The notes beneath the pieces were generated by a model. It searched no databases. It was given only the letters and a program-made list of their open reading frames with translations, and was not told the origin of the DNA. The translations under genes and the position numbers were made by a program. Below, piece by piece: positions 8,166 through 15,346 of a DNA stretch of 64,000 nt. The stretch spans positions 1-64,000 of the forward strand of contig DASWWC010000198.1 of the NCBI GenBank assembly GCA_036401055.1, given 5' to 3'. Origin of the DNA: Pelomonas sp036401055 (GTDB taxonomy: Bacteria; Pseudomonadota; Gammaproteobacteria; Burkholderiales; Burkholderiaceae_C). Every line of letters starts with the position of its first letter. Within the stretch, counting starts at the first letter, position 1.

Positions 8166-9065
8166 ATGCGAATCGCCAGCAGCCAATACAGCAGCACGAT
8201 GAACACCGCGCTGCAGACGGCCAACACCAAGCTGTCCGAAGTCATGCAGCAGATGGCCTCGGGCAAGCGCATCCTCAAACCCTCCGACGACACCATCGCC
8301 ACCGTGCGCCTGGCCCGTCTGTCACGCGAGGAGGCGGCGCTGGACCAGTACCGCACCAACATCGGCGCGCTGCGCAGCCGGCTGCAGACCAGCGAGGTCA
8401 CGCTGGACAGCCTGCAGCAGGACTTGCAGGTCGCGCGCGACCTGCTGGTCTGGGCCGCCGACGGCGGCAACACGCCCGAGGACCTGCAGGCCATGGCCGG
8501 CTCGCTGGAGGCGCTGCGCAACAGCCTGTACTACACCGCCAATGCGCGTGATGCCGAGGGCCACTACCTGTTCTCCGGCACCGCCACCAACCAGCCCACC
8601 GTCACGCTGGTGCCCGGCCCGCCCGATGTCTACGGCTGGGGCGGCAACCTGGGCGTGCAGCAGGTCTCGGTGGGCGACAAGATCACCGTGGACGCCAACG
8701 TCACGCTGGAAGGCATGGGCGGCTTCCTGACCCAGCTGGACCAACTGGTCACGGCGCTGAAGGCTCCCACCGTCACGGCGGCCAGCGTGCGCGGCACGGT
8801 GGACCTGACGCTGGCCGACCTGGACGCCACCATGGGCACGGTCGGCGACCGCATCAGCCGCCTGGGCGGGCGCCAGAACATGCTGCAGACGCTGGAAGAC
8901 AACCACGGCGCCGTCAGCCTCTCCAACAAGCAGGCCGCGCTGACGCTGGCTCAGCTGGACTACGGCGAGGCCGCCGTGCGCATGAACCGCTACACCCAGG
9001 CCGTGCAGGCCACGCAGAAGTCCTATGCCCAGGTCAGCCAGCTGAGCCTGTTCAACGCGCTGTGA
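8166..9065 (+). CDS. flgL: FlgL, hook-filament junction protein 3
   Basis: FlgL (HAP3) sits between FlgK and the flagellin filament. The 299-residue protein has the flagellin-like N-terminus MRIASSQYSSTMNTALQTANTKLSEVMQQMASGKRILKPSDDT and a C-terminal helix ending AVQATQKSYAQVSQLSLFNAL. The stop overlaps the GTG start of the next gene by four bases (GTGA), which makes that downstream gene part of the operon. Confidence 0.96.
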   Translation: MRIASSQYSSTMNTALQTANTKLSEVMQQMASGKRILKPSDDTIATVRLARLSREEAALDQYRTNIGALRSRLQTSEVTLDSLQQDLQVARDLLVWAADGGNTPEDLQAMAGSLEALRNSLYYTANARDAEGHYLFSGTATNQPTVTLVPGPPDVYGWGGNLGVQQVSVGDKITVDANVTLEGMGGFLTQLDQLVTALKAPTVTAASVRGTVDLTLADLDATMGTVGDRISRLGGRQNMLQTLEDNHGAVSLSNKQAALTLAQLDYGEAAVRMNRYTQAVQATQKSYAQVSQLSLFNAL

Positions 9066-10078
9066 GCTCGCTGACGATCTCCACCCAGGTCGGCGCGTCG
9101 GTCACCTCGCTGCGCACCGAGGCGGTCGCGCCCGTCGCGCCGACGCGCGCGGCCCCGTCGGCCGCCCAGCTGGCCGCGGATGTGGCGCGCGAGCCGGCTC
9201 CGCTGTCGGCCAACCCATCTGCTTCGGCCGCACGCGAGCCCGGCGCGCAGCAGCGCCTGGGCCGCCTTCAGCAAGGCCAGGCCTGGCTGCAGAAGCTGGA
9301 CGGCGACCTGCGCGCGCTGGCCGCCGCACTGGCCGGCGGTGCCGACGACACCGCCGTGACGGCCAAGCTGACCCAGCTGCAGTCCAGCTGGGCGCAGCGC
9401 GGCGATGCCGGCGGCCTGGTGGACGGCCAGTTGCGCGTGCAGCTGCAGGGCGACACCCGCCAGCAGTTCCTGCTGCGCGGCCTGGATGCCGCGGCGCTGG
9501 CCGACGCGGGCAACGGCCGCGAGACGCTGACGCTGGCCCTGCCCGGCGCACAACGCCGCGTGCAGGTCACGCTGGACCCCGCCGCAGGCGCGGCCGCCAA
9601 CCTGCAGACGCTGCAGCGTGCGCTGGCGCCTGCCGGCATCGAGGTGGCCAGGCAGGGCGACAAGCTCATGATGAGCGTCAGCGAATCGCGCTGGCCGGCG
9701 CTGCGCCAGGGCATGAGCCTGATGGGCGAGGGCCGCCGCTACCCCAGCGGCCAGCTGGTGCGCGCGCCGCTGGAGGCCCAGGGCGACGCCTTGCGGCCCG
9801 CGCAGTGGCGCACCGACAGCGCCACCGGGCGGCAGCAGCTGATGGAGCAGCTGCGCCACGCCCACGGCCAACTGCAGCGAGGCCGCCAGCAGGTCGACGC
9901 CGCGCTGGACGCCGTGGCCCTGCCGGCGCTGGGCGATGCAGGCGAGGGCGCACAGTTGCAGGCCTTTGCCGACGGCTTCGGGCGCGAGGCGGCCACCGAG
10001 CTGCTGCCCGCCGTCCAGGGCCTGGGCCGGCAGCGCGTGCGCCAGTTGCTGAAGCCGGACTTCTCGCTGACTGCTTAA
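9062..10078 (+). CDS. Unrecognised flagellar-operon protein after flgL
   Basis: The 338-residue product is not a family I recognise. The GTG start overlaps the flgL stop (GTGA), so it should be translated with the operon. The N-terminal 60 residues are Ala/Pro/Ser-rich and probably disordered. Residues about 65-110 and 245-310 are predicted helical with regular Leu/Gln/Arg spacing (QQRLGRLQQGQAWLQKLDGDL; GRQQLMEQLRHAHGQLQRGR). No signal peptide or membrane segment is visible. It could be a chaperone or regulator for late flagellar export, or a structural accessory; the context is the only functional clue. Confidence 0.7.
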   Translation: MSSLTISTQVGASVTSLRTEAVAPVAPTRAAPSAAQLAADVAREPAPLSANPSASAAREPGAQQRLGRLQQGQAWLQKLDGDLRALAAALAGGADDTAVTAKLTQLQSSWAQRGDAGGLVDGQLRVQLQGDTRQQFLLRGLDAAALADAGNGRETLTLALPGAQRRVQVTLDPAAGAAANLQTLQRALAPAGIEVARQGDKLMMSVSESRWPALRQGMSLMGEGRRYPSGQLVRAPLEAQGDALRPAQWRTDSATGRQQLMEQLRHAHGQLQRGRQQVDAALDAVALPALGDAGEGAQLQAFADGFGREAATELLPAVQGLGRQRVRQLLKPDFSLTA

Positions 10079-10129
10079 GTCCCCCGGCGCGCGCGTCGCC
10101 TTGCCTCGGGACGAGGCCAACACCCGACC

Positions 10130-10372
10130 ATGCGCGTCGCCCTTCCCCCGCCACCGCTGATCCTGGGTGACCCCCTGCGGCAGTACCGCGAGCGCCTGCA
10201 GCAGCGCCAGCTGGAACCGCAGCCGCCGCCGGTGGAGCTGCGCACCAGCCCATTCCGCGTCGCCGCCATCGTGGGCCCCGAGTCCTCGGGCATGGCGTCC
10301 TATGCGGCGCTGGGGCGCTCGACGCAGCACGGCGATGCCGGTGCGGGCCGGCTTCTGAGCGTTTACGCCTGA
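10130..10372 (+). CDS. Small unrecognised protein at the end of the flagellar operon
   Basis: This 80-residue ORF has codon use like its neighbours and a plausible ATG, but no recognised family. The sequence is Pro-rich at the start (MRVALPPPPLILGDPLRQY) with a basic/Gln helix (RERLQQRQLE) and a Ser/Gly-rich end (GLGRSTQHG-like, ...RLLSVYA). It lies 51 bases after the previous gene and one base before an inverted repeat. No signal peptide is seen. It may be the last gene of the flg transcript. Confidence 0.55.
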   Translation: MRVALPPPPLILGDPLRQYRERLQQRQLEPQPPPVELRTSPFRVAAIVGPESSGMASYAALGRSTQHGDAGAGRLLSVYA

Positions 10373-10390
10373 AGGCCCGTCAACGGGCCT
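10373..10390 (+). terminator. Hairpin between flagellar operon and tRNA-Arg
   Basis: The sequence AGGCCCGT-CA-ACGGGCCT is a perfect inverted repeat directly after the last flagellar ORF. It would form a strong GC hairpin, but no T tract follows on either strand. It may act as a bidirectional terminator or as a tRNA 3-prime trailer structure. Confidence 0.4.
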
Positions 10391-10464
10391 GGTCCCTCCG
10401 ACAGGAATCGAACCTGTATCTGCCGCTTAGGAGGCGGCCGTTCTATCCATTGAACTACGGCGGG
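10390..10464 (-). tRNA. tRNA-Arg, anticodon CCU
   Basis: The leftward sequence folds as a complete cloverleaf with an encoded CCA end. The D stem is GTTC/GAAC, the anticodon stem GCCGC/GCGGC surrounds loop CTCCTAA (anticodon CCT), and the T arm is ACAGG-TTCGATT-CCTGT. The acceptor stem CCCGCCG pairs with CGGAGGG except for one G-A mismatch at the fourth pair. The 3-prime end faces the flagellar genes and the 5-prime end faces the integrase, the reverse of the usual arrangement for a phage inserted at a tRNA 3-prime end. Confidence 0.95.
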
Positions 10465-10506
10465 ATGGTTTACCCTAGTGCGGGGTTTTCATAGGAGAAA
10501 GAGCCC

Positions 10507-10542
10507 ATGGCTACCATCCAGAATCATCACGATTCCCGTTGA
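10507..10542 (+). CDS. Possible 11-codon leader peptide before the integrase
   Basis: An AGGAG ribosome site (in ATAGGAGAAAGAG) is followed by ATG and eleven codons reading MATIQNHHDSR. The TGA stop overlaps an in-frame TTG (10539) that could start a longer integrase. The peptide resembles the integrase N-terminus (MASIIQING), so it may be a duplicated remnant of that start. It could couple or attenuate integrase translation. Function is unproven. Confidence 0.3.
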   Translation: MATIQNHHDSR

Positions 10543-10568
10543 ATCGCTACGGAACTGCTACGGTAGCA

Positions 10569-11567
10569 ATGGCCTCCATCATCCAAATCAACGGCAAGTG
10601 GCGAGCGCAGATTCGCCGCGCTGGTCACAAGCCGATGACCAAGACGCATCCTACCAAGACTGCGGCGCTCGCCTGGGCGCGCAAGATCGAGGCACAAATG
10701 GATGCGGGCGTGCCAGTGGAGGGGGACGGCTACCCTGTGGCTGACCTGATCGACGACTACCGCAAACTGCGCGATGCGGCGCGGCCGATCCTCGACACGT
10801 CGACGGAGCACTACACGCTCAAGATGCTGGCGCGGCTGCTGGGCGACGTTGACGCGCACAAGCTTGGCGTGGATGACGTGCTGGCGTTCGCGCAGACGCG
10901 CAAGGACGAGGGCGCCGGGCCGTACACCATCAACATGGATCTGTCCAAGCTGTCGACAGTGCTGCGATATGCAGGCGCGGCCAAGCGGATGACGTTCCCT
11001 GACGCGGTGGGGTCAGCCCGGCCGCTGCTGATGCACCTGGGCCTGATTGGCGGCGGCGGCAAGCGCGAGCGCCGGCCAACGCAAGACGAGATGGAGCGCA
11101 TCGACGCCTACTTGCGCGCCGGCCGCGGTGTCGTCTACGCAGAGGCGGTGCTGTTCGCGGCGTGCAGCGCGATGAGGCGCGGCGAGGTGTGCGCTGTCCT
11201 CAAAACGGAGATCAACTCGCAAACCAAGGTCGTGCCGTTGTGGCGCAAGCATCCGCGCAAGGGCAAGGTGTTGGAGCAGGTGCCGCTGCTGGATCAAGCC
11301 TACGAGGTCGCCATGCGTCAGCCAGACAGCGAGGATGGGCGCGTGTTCCCCATTGAGCCGGGCACACTGTCGAAGTATTTCACCGAGGCATGCAGGGCGC
11401 TGAACATCCCCGATCTGCACTTGCACGACATGCGCCACGAGTGGACGAGCCAGTTGTTCGAACAGGGCTACACGATCCCCGAAGTCGCGCTCGTAACCGG
11501 TCACAAGAAGTGGGAGAACCTCAAGCGCTACACCCAGCTCAAGCCTGAGAAGCTGCGGCGCAGTTAG
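10569..11567 (+). CDS. Tyrosine recombinase, phage integrase (first of two)
   Basis: The protein catalyses site-specific insertion and excision of the phage. It has an Arm-binding-like N-terminus (MASIIQINGKWRAQIRR), a core-binding SAM-like domain at about residues 55-140, and a catalytic domain with Arg in SAMRRGEV (about residue 202), His-x-x-Arg in LHLHDMRHE (about 285), His in TGHKKW (about 312) and the nucleophile Tyr in LKRYTQL (about 321). ATG 10569 gives 332 residues without a good ribosome site; TTG 10539 would add ten residues and overlap the stop of an 11-codon leader. It converges with the excisionase-like gene, overlapping it by four bases. Its position beside tRNA-Arg suggests this enzyme made the present insertion. 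Confidence 0.93.
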   Translation: MASIIQINGKWRAQIRRAGHKPMTKTHPTKTAALAWARKIEAQMDAGVPVEGDGYPVADLIDDYRKLRDAARPILDTSTEHYTLKMLARLLGDVDAHKLGVDDVLAFAQTRKDEGAGPYTINMDLSKLSTVLRYAGAAKRMTFPDAVGSARPLLMHLGLIGGGGKRERRPTQDEMERIDAYLRAGRGVVYAEAVLFAACSAMRRGEVCAVLKTEINSQTKVVPLWRKHPRKGKVLEQVPLLDQAYEVAMRQPDSEDGRVFPIEPGTLSKYFTEACRALNIPDLHLHDMRHEWTSQLFEQGYTIPEVALVTGHKKWENLKRYTQLKPEKLRRS

Positions 11568-11782
11568 GCGGCGATAGCGCGCATAGCGTCGAAGTGGGCC
11601 GCGACATCGCGCGAGTCTGCCCAGCGCTTCCCCTGGTCAACGTATGTCGGGATCGGGAATGTCTTCGCGCTGACCTGGTTCAGCACCGTTTTTGGCTGCA
11701 CATCGAGCGCGGCCGCGAGCTGCTGCACATCCATGCGAGGCCCGTACTTTTCCAAAAAGTAGGCTTGCGTCAGAAGGCTCAT
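11564..11782 (-). CDS. Small DNA-binding protein, putative excisionase
   Basis: The 72-residue protein has a helix-turn-helix-like segment (MDVQQLAAALDVQPKTVLNQVSA) followed by a wing-like basic part (FPIPTYVDQGKRWADSRDVAAHFD), as in AlpA/excisionase-type winged helix proteins. It is the last gene of the leftward early operon and its stop overlaps the stop of the convergent integrase. That position, next to int, is the main support for an excisionase role. It could alternatively be a transcription regulator. Confidence 0.6.
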   Translation of the reverse strand: MSLLTQAYFLEKYGPRMDVQQLAAALDVQPKTVLNQVSAKTFPIPTYVDQGKRWADSRDVAAHFDAMRAIAA

Positions 11783-11813
11783 GGTCTGGTTGTCCTCGGC
11801 AGGGGGATGGGTT

Positions 11814-12095
11814 TCAGCGCTTGGGCGGGGTGTAGCCGCTCATGCGGTCTTGCGCCTTCATGGCCTTATCGACCCACTTCCACGCCCGACCGGTGCCACG
11901 AATTTGAAGCGCGCCGGGGCCGTCGCGCGCCTCCCGGGAGTAGTCGAGCGCGAACATGCGCACCTCGTGCTTGAGGGTGCAATCGCTGCCGGCGCCCTCC
12001 AGGCGCAGCGCGTAGTTCGCCGTGTTGGCGATGCGGATCAGCTCTTCAGCTTCGGCGATCAGCGCGATCAACTCTTTGCGGCTAGGCTTGCTCAT
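11814..12095 (-). CDS. Unrecognised early-operon protein
   Basis: A 93-residue soluble protein starting MSKPSRKELIALIAEAEELIRIANTANYALRLEGAG. The first half is predicted helical; the second half (ALQIRGTGRAWKWVDKAMKAQDRMSGYTPPKR) is basic. I do not recognise the family. The start at 12095 follows a GAGGGCACATCC leader; a longer frame to 12167 lacks a ribosome site. It lies in the leftward early operon between the excisionase-like gene and a 272-residue unknown. Confidence 0.65.
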   Translation of the reverse strand: MSKPSRKELIALIAEAEELIRIANTANYALRLEGAGSDCTLKHEVRMFALDYSREARDGPGALQIRGTGRAWKWVDKAMKAQDRMSGYTPPKR

Positions 12096-12123
12096 GGATG
12101 TGCCCTCGCGGGGGTTGGGAAAT

Positions 12124-12942
12124 TCAGGCGGCCTGCAGTGACGACAGGGTTGCTTCGGCCGCCGCAAGGTGGCGCTGGTACTGCTCCACGCTTTCGCGCG
12201 CCTGCTTGATCTTCTGGGCGGCGCTTGCCGCCTTGGCGTCTTCCACTTCCTTGGAGAGGCTCTCCGGCAGCGTCACGCCCGCTGCGGCGGCGGCGAGCAG
12301 CAGTGAAGGCCGCATGTGGTGCGGGATGTCCTTCAACCGCGCCAGGACGTAGCCGAGCAGCTGGGTCAGGGCGTCTTCGCGCGAGGTGGCCAGCAGGCAG
12401 CGGGTGCCGCTACTGCTGCTGCCGTCCGAGTACATGGCGAACGACGTCCAGTAGCGGTTGGCCTTCGGATCGACGAAGACGCTGCAGAGGCGCAGCATGT
12501 TCTGGCGGTCTTCCGTGCGCATAAGCACCTCTTCGACCGTGCCGATGTGCAGCCGGTAATCGTCAACGACAGCGAGGTGAGTCACCTTGCCAGCGAGCCA
12601 CATGTCCAGGTTGCGCAGGTCCGGGTGATCCTTGTACCGCTCGCTGGCCAGCTTGGCGTCGGTCAGAGCATTGCGGGCCGACTGGCGCGCCCGTTCGGCG
12701 CAGGCACGGTGGTCTTCGGTCTCGGCGCGCAACTCGCTGATGCGCTTGTCCCAGACCTCGGTGGGCGCCTTGGCGAAGCAGGATTGCCAGACCTCGACAT
12801 TGCCAGTCATCTCTTCCAGATAGTCTTCGTGCTCGTACAGCGGCTCAACAGCGAAGCCATTCGCCACGGAGGCGACGAACAGGGCGGCGCGGCCCTCGAC
12901 GCTGTAGACGCGGGCGCCGGGCTTGAAGGTGGGTTCTGACAT
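12124..12942 (-). CDS. Unrecognised 272-residue early protein
   Basis: No family is recognised. The start at 12942 has a strong AAGGAGAG ribosome site; a longer open frame upstream reads across the previous intergenic region. The protein starts MSEPTFKPGARVYSVEGRAALFVASVANGFAVEPLYE, which looks like a small beta-barrel module, then has a long helical part (about residues 70-110, rich in Arg/Ala/Glu) and a C-terminal coiled coil (about 225-270, SKEVEDAKAASAAQKIKQARESVEQYQ). Soluble, probably oligomeric. Confidence 0.75.
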   Translation of the reverse strand: MSEPTFKPGARVYSVEGRAALFVASVANGFAVEPLYEHEDYLEEMTGNVEVWQSCFAKAPTEVWDKRISELRAETEDHRACAERARQSARNALTDAKLASERYKDHPDLRNLDMWLAGKVTHLAVVDDYRLHIGTVEEVLMRTEDRQNMLRLCSVFVDPKANRYWTSFAMYSDGSSSSGTRCLLATSREDALTQLLGYVLARLKDIPHHMRPSLLLAAAAAGVTLPESLSKEVEDAKAASAAQKIKQARESVEQYQRHLAAAEATLSSLQAA

Positions 12943-12979
12943 GTTCTCTCCTTGGTTGGTTCGTCGGCAGGGGATGGGA

Positions 12980-13429
12980 TTAGGCGGCGGGCTGCTCGTA
13001 CAGCTTGGCGCCGCGGGCGAAGGCGCGGGCGTCAAGGATTCGCCCACCGATCCACGCCTTTGAACCGACGCCGTTCTGAATACTGCCCACCTCTTCGACC
13101 ACGAAGACCGGCTTCGGCTCGCTGCCGGCGGGCGGGAACATCGCTTCCCACTCGGCCATCTGCTCGCGCTTGTCCCGCGTGCGCTCAGCGATGCGGTCAT
13201 CATCAAGGCCGAGCGCGTCGATGGTGCAGCGGCACTGCGCCAGCACATCGGCAATCTCGTTCTCCAGGCGGGCGCGGTTCACCTTGCCGGTGCCCGGGTC
13301 CACCTCGTCAATGCCCTGGATGATGCAGCGCGCGGCCACGTTCGCCAGCTCGGCCAGCTCCTCCTGCAGCTTGCCCATGCGGCGCAGCATCATCAAGTCA
13401 GTCGTCGGGGTCCACTTCGTGAGTGCCAT
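12980..13429 (-). CDS. MazG-like nucleotide pyrophosphohydrolase
   Basis: MazG-type enzymes hydrolyse NTPs or dNTPs to monophosphates, and phages use them to alter nucleotide or alarmone pools. The 149-residue protein shows the expected all-alpha acidic motif pair: KLQEELAELANVAA (about residues 20-33) and ARLENEIADVLAQC (about 53-66), which would bind Mg2+. The C-terminal 50 residues (EPKPVFVVEEVGSIQNGVGSKAWIGGRILD) look like a separate beta-rich extension. It lies in the leftward early operon. Confidence 0.75.
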   Translation of the reverse strand: MALTKWTPTTDLMMLRRMGKLQEELAELANVAARCIIQGIDEVDPGTGKVNRARLENEIADVLAQCRCTIDALGLDDDRIAERTRDKREQMAEWEAMFPPAGSEPKPVFVVEEVGSIQNGVGSKAWIGGRILDARAFARGAKLYEQPAA

Positions 13430-13463
13430 GGTTGGTCCTTGTGCGGGTGCAGGGGATGGGGAA

Positions 13464-13742
13464 TCAGAAGCGCCTGGCCGCGAGCCGCGCCTGCTGCTCG
13501 CGCCAAGCGGCTTGTTCGGCGGGCGTCAGGAGGTGTACGTCCCAGCGCTCAACAGCCATGGGACTGACCCACGAGAACACCGGGCGTCCAGCCCGCACGA
13601 CGCGGCCGATGGGCATGCTGTGGGCCGCGCCAAAGCCAGTCGCCATGTCCTGCACGCGGATCTGCTCTCCGTGCTTCTTGGTGGTGCGACGGTCGCCAGC
13701 CCTTGGTTGCGGCTTCTGAGGTTTGAGAACGTGGATGCGCAT
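13464..13742 (-). CDS. Unrecognised early protein, 92 residues
   Basis: The protein starts MRIHVLKPQKPQPRAGDRRTTKKHGEQIRVQ and continues with a compact beta-rich part (PIGRVVRAGRPVFSWVSPMAVERWDVHLLTPAEQAAWREQQ). Its codon use fits this frame better than that of the overlapping upstream ORF, whose last 64 codons read the same DNA in another frame. Function unknown. Confidence 0.7.
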   Translation of the reverse strand: MRIHVLKPQKPQPRAGDRRTTKKHGEQIRVQDMATGFGAAHSMPIGRVVRAGRPVFSWVSPMAVERWDVHLLTPAEQAAWREQQARLAARRF

Positions 13743-14061
13743 GATGTGCGGCGCCAGGGGATGGGGAATCGGCGCGCTTGAGCGCCAGCAGCTTGCGCGT
13801 CATCTCCACAGCCATAGGCTTGCCGTCATGGCGGTCCGGGTGGCAGAGCTGCAGCAGGCGCTTGATGTCGTCGGCGCCAAGCTCGGGCGCTGAGGCCTGG
13901 CCTGTCAGGAATGCCTCGCCGCCCTTGGCGTTCAGCTTCGTGACCAGCGCATTCCATTCCTTGAGGAGTTCGTTGTGGCGCCTCTTCCAGACTTGAGCGA
14001 CTTCCAGCGCGGTTCGCGCCTCGGCCAGCGCGGCGTTGTAGGTTGAACGCGTCACGAACAT
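13549..14061 (-). CDS. J-domain-like protein with probable lost stop codon
   Basis: Residues about 25-105 form a helical protein with the J-domain hallmark in DIKRLLQLCHPDRHDGKPMAVEMTRKLLALK, including the His-Pro-Asp triad that stimulates Hsp70 ATPase. A GGAGGG ribosome site supports ATG 14061, which overlaps the previous stop (TGATG). After LALKRA the frame runs on for some 60 residues of His/Arg/Pro-rich sequence that is the out-of-frame reading of the next gene. Neighbouring genes end at a TGATTCCCC element; here the same element reads CGATTCCCC in a different phase, so the natural stop was probably lost. Confidence 0.65.
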   Translation of the reverse strand: MFVTRSTYNAALAEARTALEVAQVWKRRHNELLKEWNALVTKLNAKGGEAFLTGQASAPELGADDIKRLLQLCHPDRHDGKPMAVEMTRKLLALKRADSPSPGAAHHAHPRSQTSEAATKGWRPSHHQEARRADPRAGHGDWLWRGPQHAHRPRRAGWTPGVLVGQSHGC

Positions 14062-15215
14062 CACGAGCCCTCCGCAGTGGCAGGGGCTTGGGAAGCCGGC
14101 GCGGCGGGCAGCGGCTGCCAGTGCGACGGCTCGCCCTCGTGGATGGTGACCTGGCTGTACTCGTCCCAGTTATCGATGCACTCGTACCAGCCCCCCTCCA
14201 GGCCGACGCCATCGGCATCGGTTTCGGCAGCCTCTTCGTCCGTGACCCAGCGGGCCATGACGGTGCGCGCCTTGCCGTTGCGGTTGAGGTAGAACAGGAT
14301 CAGCTTGCGACCGTCCGTCGGCGCCGTCTCGATGGGCTGCCAGGCTGGCGCCGCGGCAGGGGCTGCGGCAGGCTGGGCAAGCAAGCGGGCGCACGCGCCA
14401 ACCATGTTGCTGAACAGTACGTCCGCACCGTCGCGGACGCGGTAGTAGGTGTGCCCGTCCTGGTCGGCCTCTTCAACGATGTCATCCACGAGGTGCTGAA
14501 GCTGTCGGCGCTCCTCCGACATCTCGGCAAGGGCTGCGGCCGGGACGTGCTTGCGCACCATGGCGATCATTTCCTTGGCCTGGTCTTCGTACTTCAGCCA
14601 GCGGTCGCCCCAGGGCTCAGGGATCGGGCCGCCCTCCCAGATCAGCTCGGTGCAGGCTTCCTCGCCGTGCTCGTTGGCGCACAGTTCCCAGGCGAGCGGC
14701 ATCCACTCGTCGGCGCCTTCCCAGTCCTGGGCGGTTTTCCCATCCCCTGCGCGGGCGGCTTGAGCTTCAATCGCGGCCTTGAGGACGTGCCCGTTCGCGT
14801 CCGCGAAGGTGGACGGAAGGCAGTTCAGTGCGCGGGCGATTGCCCAGACGGTCGAGCGCCACTGATCGGCGGTACGGCCCATCTTCCAGAACTCGGCAAG
14901 CCAATGTCCCTCGGGGGCCGGGTCTTCGTCCTGCGCGCCCTTCGCGATGGCGCCGCTGATGGTGACGGCGACCAGCGATCGGATGCCGTCCCGGTCGGCG
15001 TCGAGGCTGTAGCGCTCGGCTGCGCGATCCGCCAGCGCTTCGCGTGCCGCGCCAGCTCGCGACGCCGCATAGCCGCGCACCTGGGTGAAGCTGTCGAGAT
15101 AGGTCTCAATCGGCGGGTCGCCGAAGGTCTCGCGGCCAGCCAGATGGGAGAGCGTTTCAAGCGAAGTTGCTGCGTCGTGCAGCGCCTTGCGCAGCGCTTC
15201 GGTGTCGGTGCTCAT
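14061..15215 (-). CDS. DUF551-containing early protein
   Basis: The 384-residue product ends with a DUF551 module: WQPIETAPTDGRKLILFYLNR (about residues 292-312) through GWYECIDNWDEY and SHWQPLPAAP, a domain common in phage and prophage proteins with no settled function. The N-terminal 280 residues are helical and rich in Ala/Glu (MSTDTEALRKALHDAATSLETL). A Pro/Ala linker (QPAAAPAAAPA) joins the parts. The start overlaps the stop of the 44-residue gene upstream (ATGA). Confidence 0.8.
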   Translation of the reverse strand: MSTDTEALRKALHDAATSLETLSHLAGRETFGDPPIETYLDSFTQVRGYAASRAGAAREALADRAAERYSLDADRDGIRSLVAVTISGAIAKGAQDEDPAPEGHWLAEFWKMGRTADQWRSTVWAIARALNCLPSTFADANGHVLKAAIEAQAARAGDGKTAQDWEGADEWMPLAWELCANEHGEEACTELIWEGGPIPEPWGDRWLKYEDQAKEMIAMVRKHVPAAALAEMSEERRQLQHLVDDIVEEADQDGHTYYRVRDGADVLFSNMVGACARLLAQPAAAPAAAPAWQPIETAPTDGRKLILFYLNRNGKARTVMARWVTDEEAAETDADGVGLEGGWYECIDNWDEYSQVTIHEGEPSHWQPLPAAPASQAPATAEGS

Positions 15216-15346
15216 TGCGGGCCTTTCTGTTGTTGCTGCTGCTCCCGGCGCTGCCGGTCTGCTGTCAGGGCCGCCCAGTCGAGCGGGGGTGATTCGGGGA
15301 TGGGCCGGCGCTTGTCGTGCTGGCGGTGGCGGGCGCGTCTAGACAT
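15212..15346 (-). CDS. Small basic early protein, 44 residues
   Basis: The frame reads MSRRARHRQHDKRRPIPESP and continues to a Gln-rich end (RREQQQQQKGPQ). Its ATG overlaps the end of the upstream gene, and its stop overlaps the start of the DUF551 gene (ATGA), so it sits in a coupled string. The strongly basic N-terminus suggests nucleic-acid contact. Family unknown. Confidence 0.55.
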   Translation of the reverse strand: MSRRARHRQHDKRRPIPESPPLDWAALTADRQRREQQQQQKGPQ

